Shown piece by piece: positions 1 to 11,807 of a DNA stretch of 64,000 bases; positions within the stretch are counted from its first letter, which is position 1, and each line of letters starts with the position of its first letter. Below the pieces are notes generated by a model. That model had not been told where the DNA came from. It did no database searches and saw only the letters and a program-made list of their open reading frames with translations. This DNA is from Endothia cerciana (Eukaryota > Ascomycota > Sordariomycetes > Diaporthales > Cryphonectriaceae): positions 744,001 through 808,000 of the forward strand of contig JALRMH010000004.1 in the NCBI GenBank assembly GCA_026119935.1, in the 5' to 3' direction. A program made the translations under genes and the position numbers.

Positions 1-148
1 TCGAAGGCGCCATGGTCTCGACAGGCCCAGACTTCTCGATGCTGATATTACCAGGGACATCGATATCGAACTCGTGCAGCATGTGACCATCCTCACCGCT
101 GGAGATATCGGAGGAGAAGGAAAAGAAGAGAGAAGTCGCCGAGCGCGG
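1..148 (-). CDS. Possible partial exon running off the left edge (unrecognised protein)
   Basis: On the minus strand a frame stays open from position 148 to the window edge and reads like real protein: Ser/Phe-rich, then SSDISSGEDGHMLHEFD and VPGNISIEKSGPVE. It is preceded by a plausible splice acceptor (pyrimidine-poor, ending CTCAG at about 149-153), and just upstream of that the frame has a stop, as an intron would. No start codon is visible and no family is recognised. It could be an internal or last exon of a gene lying mostly outside the window, or chance. Confidence 0.3.
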
Positions 149-766
149 CTGAGATTATGCAGGTTGCGCAGAGAATGTCTCAGATGATGTCTGGCCTTGC
201 TGGATCTGCAGTCATGACGCCGCCCACGGTCGCGCCGGGCCTCACCGAGGATGTCCTCGTGACGACTGGGCCATGGACGTGGGGGGGGCGGTCAAGGGGG
301 ATTTGAAGCTGGTTGACTTCGAACATCTGCGCCCATGAACTGCTGTGCGGCCTGCGGTTGATCTCAGATGAAGCCAGGTATAGCGTTGGCCCTCTGCGCG
401 ATCGTAGTCCCTCATGAGACCGTGAGGGTCGTGCGTTGTGGATGAGTGAGTGCTCAACCCAGAACCCACTCCTCATCTTGGTGAGGACTCCCACACCGGG
501 GGCCACCCCGGCCCAGGCGCCTCAACGATCCAATGAGATGCACGACATCAGAATCTTCACCCCTGCCCCAGGAGATGTCACTTTGTATATCTCAGAAATC
601 CACTCTACCATCGACAGTGGGATGATACCCGGGGGATGATTTTCTCCAAGTTAACCTTCAATCATCCATGGTTCCCCCCTCGGTGAGATGCACTAGGGAT
701 CTACATGGTACTTCGAAAGGGAGAAGGTCAACGAGCGCTCATGATGTCGGGACGTCCGCACAGGGG

Positions 767-801
<35 letters not shown>

Positions 802-810
802 AGGGAGGGA
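767..810. repeat. (GA)n / GGGAGA microsatellite
   Basis: About twelve GA dinucleotides grade into GGGAGA/GGGAGG units. The tract makes spurious Arg-Glu frames on + and Ser-Leu frames on -. Confidence 0.9.
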
Positions 811-2566
811 GGTCGCCTTTGATGCGACCAGCCGTCTCGCCATACTCTGCGCCACGTCACAAGCCTCGCCTTCCGCATCCCGGCCAAGCAGGCCAGGTTT
901 TTCTCCCTTCCCTGACCTCGACTGTGGCGGAGCATCGCATCTGCATGCACTCGCCACGCGTGCGAGCTCGCCTCTTCCGACGACAGGCTCAAAGCACCAG
1001 CAACACCGTTGGACAGGAGACGGACCCAAGTCATGCAGGACACGCAGAAGCGTCTGCAGCGGGGCGTCGGGTCATGTCTCTGATCGGCCCTGGGACCTGC
1101 ATGCAGGCTCCAGTCCTCCTGCAGATTTTTTTTCTCTTTCTGACCTGGCTCTGTGCGCGATTGCCCTCGTCGCAAACAAGAAGAAGAGGGGGGGAAACAG
1201 GAAGAGGAATGGTACCTGCGCCGCGCCAACGCATAGGTTCCGCCACCTTCTCGACGATCGCGTGCATATTTTCAGCTGCCTCCGCTCGCTCTCTCGCTTG
1301 GTCTGCGAATGATAGCATACGGCCTGCCTTGGGGGGTCCCGGCACATGCAGGTGCTGAGGCGGACTGCGACCCAGTTCTCCCAGGCGACAACCGCCGGGC
1401 ATCTCTAATGCTTCGTCAGATGATGATGCTGCTGCTGGCCTGGTCGCTGGAGATGATATGCAGGACCCATGGTCCGGTTTTCTATTCTCGTCCAAGCTGT
1501 GCATGCGACCTGTCACTCTTCTGAAACGAGTCGATTGTTGTTCGCTGGTCTTATTGGGCCCCGTGCTGTCGTCCGTAGCAGCACTACCTTGGGACACGAG
1601 GGATCTAGACCGTGGCCCCAGAACTCTGCGTGGATGACACCGGTGGTTATGGTGATGTCTACCACGAGCTGTACTTTGTCCAATATCTAGGAGGCATCAA
1701 TCTCAACACCCTCGCGGGGCCCGGAGCACATCCTTCCAGGCCGGCTTGCTTCCGCGGCGGGCGCCGAAGGTGGATATTTGGTGGACTAGCGTTTAACTAC
1801 AACCGTACAGGCAGTAGGCTCCTTCACCCGACTGCCCAACTCGGCGGCGCGCATGAAGGGTGGTGTTGCGCCTGTCGAGCAAGAGGACCCGAGAGAAGGA
1901 AAATAAAAGAAAGTAACGACGAGAAAAGGACGCAGCTACCGGGGAGGGGGTATATGTGAGTCGCCCGATCCGGTATTAACCAGGGGCGCTGTGGTCATCT
2001 AAAATACGTGATTGGTCTCGAGTGTCTGGCGGGCGACCAACCAGAGCGCCGCGGCGCCGTCGAGGTCGGCCTCGATGAAATCCTTGGTCGCACCCGGCAA
2101 CCCTTCCGTGGAGGACGGCTTCAAGAGGGCTGCCGTTCCGGTTCGACGATAGCAACGGGTTGGGCAGTATACGACCCGGAAATCTGAGACATCTCGTGGA
2201 ACAGTGCTCCTTGTCATGCTGCGTGGTTACGATATCATCTGTCGGCCAAGTCAAAGGTGATCAAGACGTGGAAGACTCTGCCAGAGAGGTCCAGGCTCGA
2301 CAGCTCCGGTAGGGCAGGTCGCGAATCTCTGTCAAGCGCCAACGAAAGCCGCGTTAGGCGACGGGGCGGCGAGCACAGACGATTGCGAGGATCAACCTTT
2401 CCAGGTAGGGCCAGAGGCCATGTGGGTGGTGTTGTGAGTTGATCCCGGGCTGACAATAATCGACTGGTTTCTAGGACCGCGGATCTCCTTGCCCGTGGGA
2501 ACTAGATTCGCAACGGCTCGCGGTCTAAGGGGCCGCTGCCAGACGAGCTGACCACCATTCGCCCTC

Positions 2567-2607
2567 CCGCAGACCGCAGACCGCAGACCGCAGACCGCAG
2601 ACCGCAG
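2567..2607. repeat. Heptanucleotide tandem repeat CCGCAGA, about 6 copies
   Basis: Near-perfect head-to-tail copies of CCGCAGA fill 41 bp of spacer. No associated gene is seen. Confidence 0.9.
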
Positions 2608-5180
2608 GCCTTGTCCTGGTCTCGTTGGCTGTGAGCAAATCGATGAGAGACTGACCCCAGGGCCTAGAGACTGTTGGGTCTGGAGGCTGAGCTATGACAC
2701 TGGGGCTTCCCGAGATGTCGGGACCATGGTGAGAACTTTGACGACCTCTGCCGGTGACTTGACCTAGACTGCATTTCTGGAATTTGCATTACCTGCCCAG
2801 GATCTGTACCTACGATGGGGTTTGCCGATCGAGAGGGTTGGGCTTCTCTGGTGGTGGTCGTGGCGATAGTGGAGCATCCGTATCCCCGGCCCAGCGCTTG
2901 CCTGTGGGCCTTGAATGGAGGGACTGTCACGACCCCTGCTCCTCGGTGGAGGATTGCCAGCAAGGGTGTGGGAGGGCGACAGGGCCAACGGAACCATTCG
3001 GCTGGTGCAGCGTGAGACATTGTCTAAGACATGCAGACAGACATCCGCTGCGGCGGTTCGCCTGGGAAAACGGGATCCAGGATGAGGTCGATCCTGAGCA
3101 CGTTTAATGGCTTTGGGTTCCGAGACAGACACTCCCGATCTGGTCGCACAGACCGAGAGAACGAACCCGTTGGAAGGCAGAGAGCACGTAACTCAGGTTG
3201 ACCCGTCAGTATCCGTTGCCCCTCACCTCTCTCGTTCCAGTGTTCGAGGCCGCCGCCCCCTCCCCTCCACAGGATCTTCATCCCGACTTCGACCTTCTTA
3301 TCCAATGCGGCCGAGGAATCGACCCCCTCGGCCGTAGGATCCGCGACCAAGTCAGAGTCAGGAATCGTCGCGGGACAGGCCCTAACTAATAACACCTCCA
3401 GCTTGGACACAGAACGTTGAACACCGTCCCCGGGTCACACTCGCCATGCCCGAGACGGGCAAGGTGCAGGACCATTCTGCGGGTCGATTCTGAATTTTAT
3501 CGCCCAATGGCATCAGCAAGCCTCAGCCCCGGCTCTCCTATAGGGCCTCACCGTATGCATAATCCAGGGCTTGGCCCAGGGTCCTTCTCGACTTACGCGC
3601 ATGGCGCAGCTCTTGCAGATTGTGGGAGTCTGCAGCGCCCGAGTGGATTAGACCAGGGCGATTTGACATTACTCATCGCCTATCCGCCATCGTCCATCGT
3701 CTGTCGCCCAATGTCTGCTGCAGTCTGTCGGCCACCTCTGCGCGGCGGCCCACATCCGCTCCACCTCGCCGATTACTGGGTCCTCTGCAGTTGCTCGCCC
3801 TGCTCCTGCATCCGGTCATCCTCGGAGGCAACCCTCTCTGAATCATTCATTGTACAACGTGCTCACTGAACCACCGTACCGGTATCCGTCTGGTTCACGA
3901 GAGTGCTCGTCCGGAGGCTGCCTCAATAGAGTCGGTTGTTCGGGAGACCTGTACTTGGCCCGCCTCGCCTTCACCGCGATTGCCAGGTCATCAACATCGC
4001 TGCCAGGCGTTCAAGGCGACGCCACACCCAGGCCAAGGATAGCGTACATACCCGCAATTAACCTTGCCAGTTACCGATACGGAAGAGTCATGGGATGTGG
4101 CCATATCGATATCCTGGCGCCTTTTTCCCCAGCTCTCGCTCTCTTGACCCTGGCCCCTGGAGAGCATAAATCCTATCCGTCTTGCCCACCCCATATGTAA
4201 GTTGCCCTGAAGAGACACCGAAAAGGGCTTACACCTAAATACTTCCTCTACTCGTCCCTCTGCCTCTCATTGTTCCCCTTGACGCTACATCCATCGTTCT
4301 TTTTGCTGCTGCTTCCGTGTCATCTCTTCATCGTCCCCTACCGTCTTCTTGGTATACATTGCACAACGTCCCACACCACTGCACCTGATACAAGGACGCC
4401 AGGGGCCAAGGCCTACACCTCGCCTCGAACACATCTCGGTGGCACATCTCGTGGGCAGTCTTTCCGAGACATCGAAAAGGGAAAGAGTGGGGAGGAAAAC
4501 CCTCAGTGTGGCTCTAAACGTCGTCTTGAACGCCCCTCTCCTTTCCCTCCGTCACAAGGGTGCCACCATCCGTCACCTTTAGCGAGCTTACTTGCCCTAG
4601 TCGCCCCAGTCAACCCTGCCTGGTCACCCCTCCACCACCACCCCCCGGATGCTACCTCAACACACCCTTCCCGATATCGTCTTGTTGACTTTTACCCTCA
4701 TTCTTCCCCAGCTCTGGAGCTCTTCAACCCATCTTCGCCTGCTTCGTTTCTTTTTGGGGGGGGGTTTTTTTTTGGTTTAATACTTCCTCGTGCCACCGTG
4801 GCGGGATTTCTGACGTCTTGATCTGCCCCGTTTCGGCACCTGAAGTCCTCTTACATACACAAGGCTGGTGTAGTCGTGGCCTGTCGTGGTCTCGTGGATC
4901 TTGCCTGATCCTTACCTGGGCAGGCGAGCCTCTCGCATCGACTTGTACGTCCCGATCCCTGATGTACGGCGTGATATGGTACGTGCTAGACGCGACGGGT
5001 CAATATCTTCAAGTCTTCCTAGTTGCCGGAGAAACCTGCCGCCCGTTGCACGTCAGGTCTCGAGGTCTGAGGCTGATCACTGCTACAGCCAAATTAATAC
5101 CGAGCAAGGCCTCCCGCCTGTGATGGAGTAATGATGTGTAATTGAGTCATCAAACTGCTGCGACGTTCAATTCACACAAT

Positions 5181-8100
5181 ATGGCTTCCTCGAGAACGGG
5201 ATCGAGGCGGCAGGAGATACTCGGAGAGACAATACAGTCGCAGCGGTCAGATCCCTACACGGAGGCGTCAGCAGGGAATTCGGCCCCCCTCAGCCGAAGG
5301 GCAAAAAAGGCAGCCGAGTCCGCCCGGATGGCCGCAGTCGACACTCAACCGCCCCAGGCCACCAGCAAGATACCGCAGACACCATCATCACGGCGTGCTC
5401 CTGCTCAAAGTTATGCATGGAAACAGACGCTCACGCAGCAGCAGCGTCCAGGTGATTCTAACGCCAGTGATGTATCGGGAAAGACCACCGCCAGCGCCTC
5501 ATCCATTCCGTCGACCCGATCGCAGGACAGCGCAAGACAGCCCAGGAACGTGTTGCGGAGGAAACAGCCTGCTGTGGCTGAACCGGCAGCTGGAAAGCAG
5601 TATCACGCCCGAAGCATCTCGTTGCGATCCGACTCCGCGTCTTCGGTTCCCTTATCCCAAGCTTCATTGGACGTGAGCAAAGATGGATACGTGGATAGGG
5701 GGCTCACGGATAGCCCGGCCTCAATCAGGGTCGCCCAGAGAATTGAGCTTCCAACCGGGAGCGCGCAGGCTGTCACCATCTACCCAGAGCTTGATCGCTA
5801 CCGGGACTTCAAACCCCAGGCGACGATCGGCAATCATCACTTCGAGGTGCCCTACCCGATAACGACTGACCTCCCCCCACCAACGCCTTTGTTCTCAAGC
5901 ACGAGCAGCCAGTACAGCGCATGGAGTGGCAGCCCGTCGACCAGGTTCTCCGAGTCTCCCGGGGGAGGTCCCTACAGCCGCGACACAACTCCGACGTCCA
6001 TGTCTTCGGTATCACCCGGCCTTGTCGCGCCCATGAGACTCCCCGTCTCCAGGCCGAAGCAGACCAGCCCAGCAGAGACCAGGCCACCCGTCACCCGCAG
6101 AAGAGCCGGAAGCTCATCTCATGAGGTCCGCGATGCTAGCACTGATCGCGATGGCCTGGCCGCGGTCAGGGAGTCTTCGAACTCATCCTCGTCCGGGTCT
6201 ACCATCCGCGCCGCTGCTTTCAGAGATCAGCAGCAGAAGACACCCCTGCCCCGTAGCACTGCTATTCCACCGCCACGAAAACCATCGGAACACTTCAACA
6301 ACAGGGACCGAGAAGCTGAGGATGCCCCTACAAGGGCCATCCTAGGTCCACTCAAGTCTGCAGCAGTGGCGCCTTCATCTTCCAATCCTGAGGGTCTAAG
6401 TCGCCCTTCACGGGATATCACAGGATCACCTTTAGCCAGACCCACTCCGCCAAATCGACCCAGCCGAGATGGCACAACAGATCTACAGTCGCAAATAGAC
6501 CTACCATTGCCCGTGGTCCACAGCAATCTATCTTCGACTTCCCTATCGGAGAGAGGCCGAAGCGGTCAGAATCAGCCTTCCACCCTGTCCCGAATCAACA
6601 CCCCACTACAGACCGATCACACTCTGCAGTCGTCTGCCCCCAGAATAGGAAGAGAACCTACGCCAGCCCCTCATGCCCCAGCCTCAGGACCGGACCCTCA
6701 GATGGCGAAGCAAACCTCACGTGGTCCAACTCGCACCCCAAGCCCCAGTGTGTCTTCCTCCTTGAAAACCCGGTTCCCGCTCTTTAGTAGACGCAACAAG
6801 ACCGCAGCCCCCTCAGAGAAGAAGGACAAACAACCCCGCAAGGGTCCTGCGGCCGGTACCGGCCATGAAGGGTATGGTCGCCTGGGTCAGGTTCGGCGAC
6901 GAAGCAGCAACCTCACCAGTGCCTTGCGGGTCATTCCTGGAACCATGTCTTCTCAGGAGAGTCTTGCCAGCACTCTGCCATCGGACCCTTTCCTGGCAGA
7001 ACGCATGAGCCCCGTCGTCATTGCTGGCGGTGAGATCATCCACAGCCGCAACGTTAGTTCGGACCTCGCCCTCACGGAGAGCAATCAGAGCATGAGCCTG
7101 TCTCGACCCAGCGTCAGCGGATCAAGGAACAACTCCGAGGTATCGTTGTCATCTCAGGAAGCTCGTAACACCCTATGGCCTTCTGCTCTGCCCCGTGGAG
7201 CGGCGGCTACGTCATCCCGGGGACACCGACGACTGCCTTCTGATTCCAGCGACTCCGACGTTCTGACCATGAGGCCTACCTTGGCTGTCCGAAGATCGAT
7301 GCAGCGCCTGAAAACATCCGATCCAGCCAGTGCGCGTGTACCGAAGCCTATCACTGTTCGGTCAGGAGAAGCGACTCCTTCAATCAACAGCTACGACACT
7401 ACGCTCCTATCAGACGATTCGACACTCAAACCGAGGCCGCCGATGACCAGGACCGAATCTGACAGCTCGGCACCAAAGAAACTGACCAAGAGGCCAAAGT
7501 CACCCCGGAAATGGAATATCTTTGGGCGATCAACCACGCAGTCCGCCAGTAAGAAGAAGCAGTCTGAAGCCTCACAGGTCTCAGCCAAGGTCACAGTCGT
7601 TGAAAAGCAACCTATGGCCTTCTACACCATGATCGACTCCTCGGAGCAAGAAGAGGATGCTTTTGCAGACGTCGAGGGTGTGCTGCGTGAGGCACAGATC
7701 TCAAGGCCACCTTCCCCAACGCCAGCACCCACAAGCGACGGAGTGCGACAGCCTACAGCATCGCAGAAGCAATCACAGGAACCCCAGAATGTGACCGTCA
7801 GGCCCGGGCAGCCCAAGACCCTTCAGCAACCGAAGCGCATCACCACGGTGAAGTCGTCCCGGAATCTGAGGACCCCTGCTTCACTACCGAGTCGTGTAAA
7901 TCAGCCTCTACCGACAGCCTCGAAGCCGCCCAGTGCTGCTCGGCCAAGCAGGTTGCCTCAGATAGGTCGCATCCCGAAAGTTGCTGGCCGATCCGAGCCG
8001 CCACCGCCTTCTCCGAGGTCTTTCTCCCGACCCTTCAATCGTTCCAGTACACAGTTACAATCACCAGCAGACATTCAGAAGCCGGCCGAGGAGTTCGTTG

Positions 8101-9884
8101 CCAAGGGTCCAACACCCCCGGAGCCAACAAAGCCGATTCAAGATTCCAGTGAAGAGGTCCCTCGAGCCTTGACTACGGACGAAATGAGCACTACGCCATC
8201 CACTCAAGCCCCCGAAGATCTGCAGACTGAGGCGGGCCCTCCCCAGAAGGAGTTCATGATCTTCCCTCCACGCGAGCACTCTGAAGGCACATCTACCACA
8301 GATTCGAGCTGCTCAGGGAAGCTCAGCTACTCCGAAGCCACGGCCGTCATCCCAGACCCGAATGCGCCATTGGCCGAGGACGAGGTCTGGGACGAGTACA
8401 ATGACCTTCTTGGCGAAGATGTGTCGAGAGGGCACCCGTCCACAAGCTCCTCTCTCGGGAGGCCTTTTCACCTTGAGGTCTGGGGGAGGCGCTTGGCTAA
8501 GACAGGTGGCCAGCCACTCGAGACTCCCATCATCAACGGGAACATGGGAGCGCAAATGAACGCGCAAATCGACGCTGCGGCGTCGGAGTGTGAAACAGAG
8601 TTCGAGTTCGACGCACAGGTTGAGGTGCAGGAGGAGCCCGCGCCGACTGCTTCAAGTGTGTACAGTTCGGGCATGACGGCCAAGATCAACGAGGTCATGG
8701 AGGCGGCTGGCGCTCCCAGGTCACCGTTCTCACTGAGTGAGTTTGTCAGTGGGTATGGAAGCGGTACCAGCAGTGTCCAGGTATCCCGTCCCGCTAGTCA
8801 TCGCATGAGCACAGCATCATCTCAAAAGGGACCTCCACTCCGGGACTCCCACACCAGCTCCAGTAGCCAGGCCTCCGATGACAACTCAACTACGGCGCAG
8901 GTTAACCTCCGTGTTGGGTCCATGACAGTCAGCAAATGGCTCACCTTTGGCCATGTTCTCTTCAGCCCTGTGAGGGATGAACTGGTTCCCGTTGTCGGGT
9001 CTTTGAAGCGGCACTCCATCCTGGTCATTGACGGCCTCGGCAACGATGACTGGTCCTTCTACGCAGCTGAGACCTACCCAGCGGCCACCTTCTTCAACCT
9101 CTCACCTCGCGCGCCGCTCCCGACCCCAGAGCAAAGCTCACGGTCCAGCTTCCCACTCAGCCCACCGAACCATCATCAGATCCAGTACAAGTCGCACGCC
9201 GAGAAACTTCCCTTTAGCCCTCAGAGTTTCACCTGCGTCGTCTACCGCTTCCCTGCGGCTGCACCCGAGGCGCACTACCGGAATGTCATCAACGAGGCAC
9301 GCCGCGTGCTCAAGCCTGGTGGCTACATCGAGCTGTCCATCCTGGATGTCGACATGAACAACATGGGCAACCATGCGCGCCGTGCCGTGCGCCGGCTCAA
9401 GGAGCGCACTCACATACGAGCGCCGGACATCAGTCTTGGCTCCAGCTCGGATCTGATCCTTCGGCTGCTGGGAAGAAAGGGCTTCACAGACATCAAGACA
9501 TGTCGTGTCGGAGTCCCGCTGGCCAGCGCCACAGCGCCGCCGCCCACTGACAAGATCGACTCATCGTCGTCCTCATCCTCCAGGACCGGCACTTCTGCCT
9601 CGAGAGAGACAACTCGAAAGAGAACCAAGAGAGAGACGCGCAGCCTGGCAGAGATGATGAATGCCGAAGGGCCGGGGGCAGACGAAGGCATCACAAGGAT
9701 GGTCGCCAAGGTCGGGCGCTGGTGGTACGAGCGGTGCTACGAGGGCGTCGCCCCAGATGGCAAGGGCAAGACCATGTGGGCTGACCAGGCGCTCCTTGCC
9801 GAGTGCGAGGAGTGGCAGACGAGCTTGAAGCTGATGGTGTGCCACGCGCGCATACCGGACAGGAGTCGTGTTGCGAGCATCTAA
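5181..9884 (+). CDS. Large Ser/Pro-rich protein with C-terminal SAM methyltransferase domain
   Basis: A single-exon protein of 1567 aa. The frame extends upstream to a TTG at 5142, but the first ATG is at 5181 (MASSRTGSRRQEILGE). Residues 1 to about 1240 are low complexity, rich in Ser, Pro, Thr, Arg and Lys, and look disordered, with basic Ser/Pro clusters such as SPRKWNIFGRS. From about residue 1250 a folded part follows: VLVIDGLGNDDW-like motif I region (here ILVIDGLGNDDW), SHAEKLPFSPQSFTCVVYRF, then ARRVLKPGGYIELSILD at about 1373-1390, which is the post-motif region of class I (type 11) methyltransferases. A Ser run and Arg/Lys-rich stretch follow, and the protein ends with a helical segment containing RWWYERCYEG. 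Substrate is unknown. The long disordered region with many basic/Ser sites suggests phosphorylation-regulated scaffolding or localisation, which is inference. The family is widespread in filamentous fungi but functionally poorly defined. Confidence 0.85.
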   Translation: MASSRTGSRRQEILGETIQSQRSDPYTEASAGNSAPLSRRAKKAAESARMAAVDTQPPQATSKIPQTPSSRRAPAQSYAWKQTLTQQQRPGDSNASDVSGKTTASASSIPSTRSQDSARQPRNVLRRKQPAVAEPAAGKQYHARSISLRSDSASSVPLSQASLDVSKDGYVDRGLTDSPASIRVAQRIELPTGSAQAVTIYPELDRYRDFKPQATIGNHHFEVPYPITTDLPPPTPLFSSTSSQYSAWSGSPSTRFSESPGGGPYSRDTTPTSMSSVSPGLVAPMRLPVSRPKQTSPAETRPPVTRRRAGSSSHEVRDASTDRDGLAAVRESSNSSSSGSTIRAAAFRDQQQKTPLPRSTAIPPPRKPSEHFNNRDREAEDAPTRAILGPLKSAAVAPSSSNPEGLSRPSRDITGSPLARPTPPNRPSRDGTTDLQSQIDLPLPVVHSNLSSTSLSERGRSGQNQPSTLSRINTPLQTDHTLQSSAPRIGREPTPAPHAPASGPDPQMAKQTSRGPTRTPSPSVSSSLKTRFPLFSRRNKTAAPSEKKDKQPRKGPAAGTGHEGYGRLGQVRRRSSNLTSALRVIPGTMSSQESLASTLPSDPFLAERMSPVVIAGGEIIHSRNVSSDLALTESNQSMSLSRPSVSGSRNNSEVSLSSQEARNTLWPSALPRGAAATSSRGHRRLPSDSSDSDVLTMRPTLAVRRSMQRLKTSDPASARVPKPITVRSGEATPSINSYDTTLLSDDSTLKPRPPMTRTESDSSAPKKLTKRPKSPRKWNIFGRSTTQSASKKKQSEASQVSAKVTVVEKQPMAFYTMIDSSEQEEDAFADVEGVLREAQISRPPSPTPAPTSDGVRQPTASQKQSQEPQNVTVRPGQPKTLQQPKRITTVKSSRNLRTPASLPSRVNQPLPTASKPPSAARPSRLPQIGRIPKVAGRSEPPPPSPRSFSRPFNRSSTQLQSPADIQKPAEEFVAKGPTPPEPTKPIQDSSEEVPRALTTDEMSTTPSTQAPEDLQTEAGPPQKEFMIFPPREHSEGTSTTDSSCSGKLSYSEATAVIPDPNAPLAEDEVWDEYNDLLGEDVSRGHPSTSSSLGRPFHLEVWGRRLAKTGGQPLETPIINGNMGAQMNAQIDAAASECETEFEFDAQVEVQEEPAPTASSVYSSGMTAKINEVMEAAGAPRSPFSLSEFVSGYGSGTSSVQVSRPASHRMSTASSQKGPPLRDSHTSSSSQASDDNSTTAQVNLRVGSMTVSKWLTFGHVLFSPVRDELVPVVGSLKRHSILVIDGLGNDDWSFYAAETYPAATFFNLSPRAPLPTPEQSSRSSFPLSPPNHHQIQYKSHAEKLPFSPQSFTCVVYRFPAAAPEAHYRNVINEARRVLKPGGYIELSILDVDMNNMGNHARRAVRRLKERTHIRAPDISLGSSSDLILRLLGRKGFTDIKTCRVGVPLASATAPPPTDKIDSSSSSSSRTGTSASRETTRKRTKRETRSLAEMMNAEGPGADEGITRMVAKVGRWWYERCYEGVAPDGKGKTMWADQALLAECEEWQTSLKLMVCHARIPDRSRVASI

Positions 9885-10840
9885 GGGAACGCTCGAAACC
9901 CCTCAACCGACTTTAGCACATACTACCGACACACAACGAGCGTTCACATACACGCCTGTCCGTTCTACGAATCACCGACAGGCTTCCACATTGCACCGAT
10001 TTCCGGTATGGCGTCGGGTTTCTCTCATTCACATTCAAACCTTCCCGACTTTCTTTTTCGTGATTTACTGTCATTTCTGAATGAGCGCGGCGCAGCATCA
10101 GGACGAAAACAACCAACATGAAATGAGCACGGGATTTCAAATTTCTTTTCCACCAGGGCATACCAAGGATGCAAAAAAAGTAGAGAGCAAGAGGGCGCAA
10201 GCCTATTTACATTATTTTATCGAGAGGGGGCGATGCGGATATCAAGCTTCAAAATCGGAAAACTGGGATCGGGTGCCCCACATGCGGCTTTTCCTACCAC
10301 ACACATTACACGGCAGCAACGCCGGTGATACGGCATGACGGTTTCGGGTTGAGGACGTTTCAGCACCTCTTTTCTTCCACGTCATAATCTCAGTCTTTTG
10401 TTCTTCTCATTTGCTACGGGTTGGCAGCATCAGGAGCTCAATGGGTTGAGGTCGGAGGTCTTCACAGACTCGCATTTTCTTACTGGGGCCTTGGAGGCAG
10501 CTCAGGAAGACAACCTGAGCGATTAATAGTGGGGGCAATGGGCTGGATCCGTCTTGCATTCTTTTCCACCTTTACTTTCCCGTTTATGCTATATCCACCT
10601 ATCATCATAATCCAGCCACAGCCTTTTGGACACGCGGGGGAGGGATGAGTGCAACGACGGCCGGATTCGATGATGACTGCAACGACGACCGAGGGAGTGA
10701 TACTGTGTTGGGATAATCTTGATAGTTTGTGCTTGCCGGATTTGTTCTTTGCTTCAGCAGAGTTAATAGAGATACCCCAAAACGTTCATTTGAAAACTCT
10801 CCGTTCAACGCTTCCTCCTAGACACTCAGCCTGGATCTGG

Positions 10841-10874
10841 GATTTGAGATTTGAGATTTGAGATTTGAGATTTT
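10841..10874. repeat. Heptanucleotide tandem repeat GATTTGA, about 5 copies
   Basis: Direct copies of GATTTGA in intergenic DNA, directly seen. Confidence 0.9.
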
Positions 10875-10942
10875 CTTACACCTGAGTTGTGTCATGATGG
10901 AGGAAAGACACGTGTTTTTATGTGAGCTTGAAGGCAAGATCC

Positions 10943-10956
10943 GGGGGGGGGGGGGG
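10943..10956. repeat. G14 mononucleotide tract
   Basis: Uninterrupted run of 14 G in spacer, one of many such tracts in this window. Confidence 0.9.
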
Positions 10957-11807
10957 TCGTAGGGTTAAACAGCCGTGGTTTTATTGGTCTATCGAAGGAA
11001 GTAAAAGAGAGAACCAGCGAAATGAAGGCTTCCCAGGTTTTATATGGGAAATGGCTGTGAATGCAGGGATGTTCACATGGGCCAGGATCTGGCAGTGAAT
11101 GGTCCCAGTGAGCCCTAACACGAGGCTAGGAACTTTAGAAGGAAGCAAAAGAGACGTCGTCTACATGGCATTGTATCATCCCGAGGTCGATGAGGGCTTA
11201 TTCTTATGTGCAGCGTCATAGTACCTGCCTGTGACAGTTGCATTCGCAATGTTTGGACACGTCATGTTTTGATAATACACCATAGAGTGGCTGGAACATG
11301 ACAGTGTGCAGATGTTGCTATTGTTCACGAGCTGCGCAAAATACAATGCAACTCCAGCTATGAACCTTGAGGCTCATTTGACTATCTGGCAAGCATATGC
11401 ATATCATCTGATAAGACTGCAGAGATCATGATGCTGTCTACGCGGCCTTGCTGTGCCTCATTATGACACGAGGACTCATAGCTCAGCACGAGGTGATTGT
11501 CGCAAAGTCTGTCCGCTCCTGAATCTGTCAGTACTAGCAATTGCTACCGGTCCGCGCACGCACCACTCGAAGGGCTCTCACAACATAAAATTTTTCTTCA
11601 ACTCTCGCACTTCCCTCGTCTTGCTATTCTTTCCTTATTCCCCCTCCCATTTCTTCCAAGACTCGCGTCTGCAGAAGATCTATCTTCACTCATACATACA
11701 TTACTACGAGCAACCTGCCGGCATATCATCCTTACATGCCAACGCATTATCACTGCTCTATCAGGACCATCAGGTTCATATGAAGATCACTGGCCGAGTC
11801 CATCAAG

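Larger units (their letters stand above)
149..5180. other. Long spacer and probable 5' leader of the methyltransferase-domain gene
   Basis: No complete gene is supported here. Open frames are short, overlap on both strands and are inflated by low-complexity DNA, including a GA tract near 767-810 and a heptamer tandem at 2567-2607. The last kilobase (about 4200-5180) is pyrimidine-rich, with G9 followed by T9 at 4756-4773, and probably contains the promoter and transcribed leader of the gene starting at 5181; upstream ATGs there suggest a leader intron or upstream ORFs. A Cys-rich open frame at about 2800-3020 is noted separately. Confidence 0.5.
9885..11807. other. Spacer downstream of the methyltransferase gene
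   Basis: Holds the likely 3' UTR of the upstream gene (T-rich around 10000-10080), a GATTTGA heptamer repeat at 10841-10874 and a G14 tract at 10943-10956. I see no supportable gene. Confidence 0.5.

Noticed and set aside
693..1358. Overlapping frames of about 180-217 codons on both strands
   Set aside because: Inflated by the GA microsatellite and not conserved-looking; no motif or consistent start.
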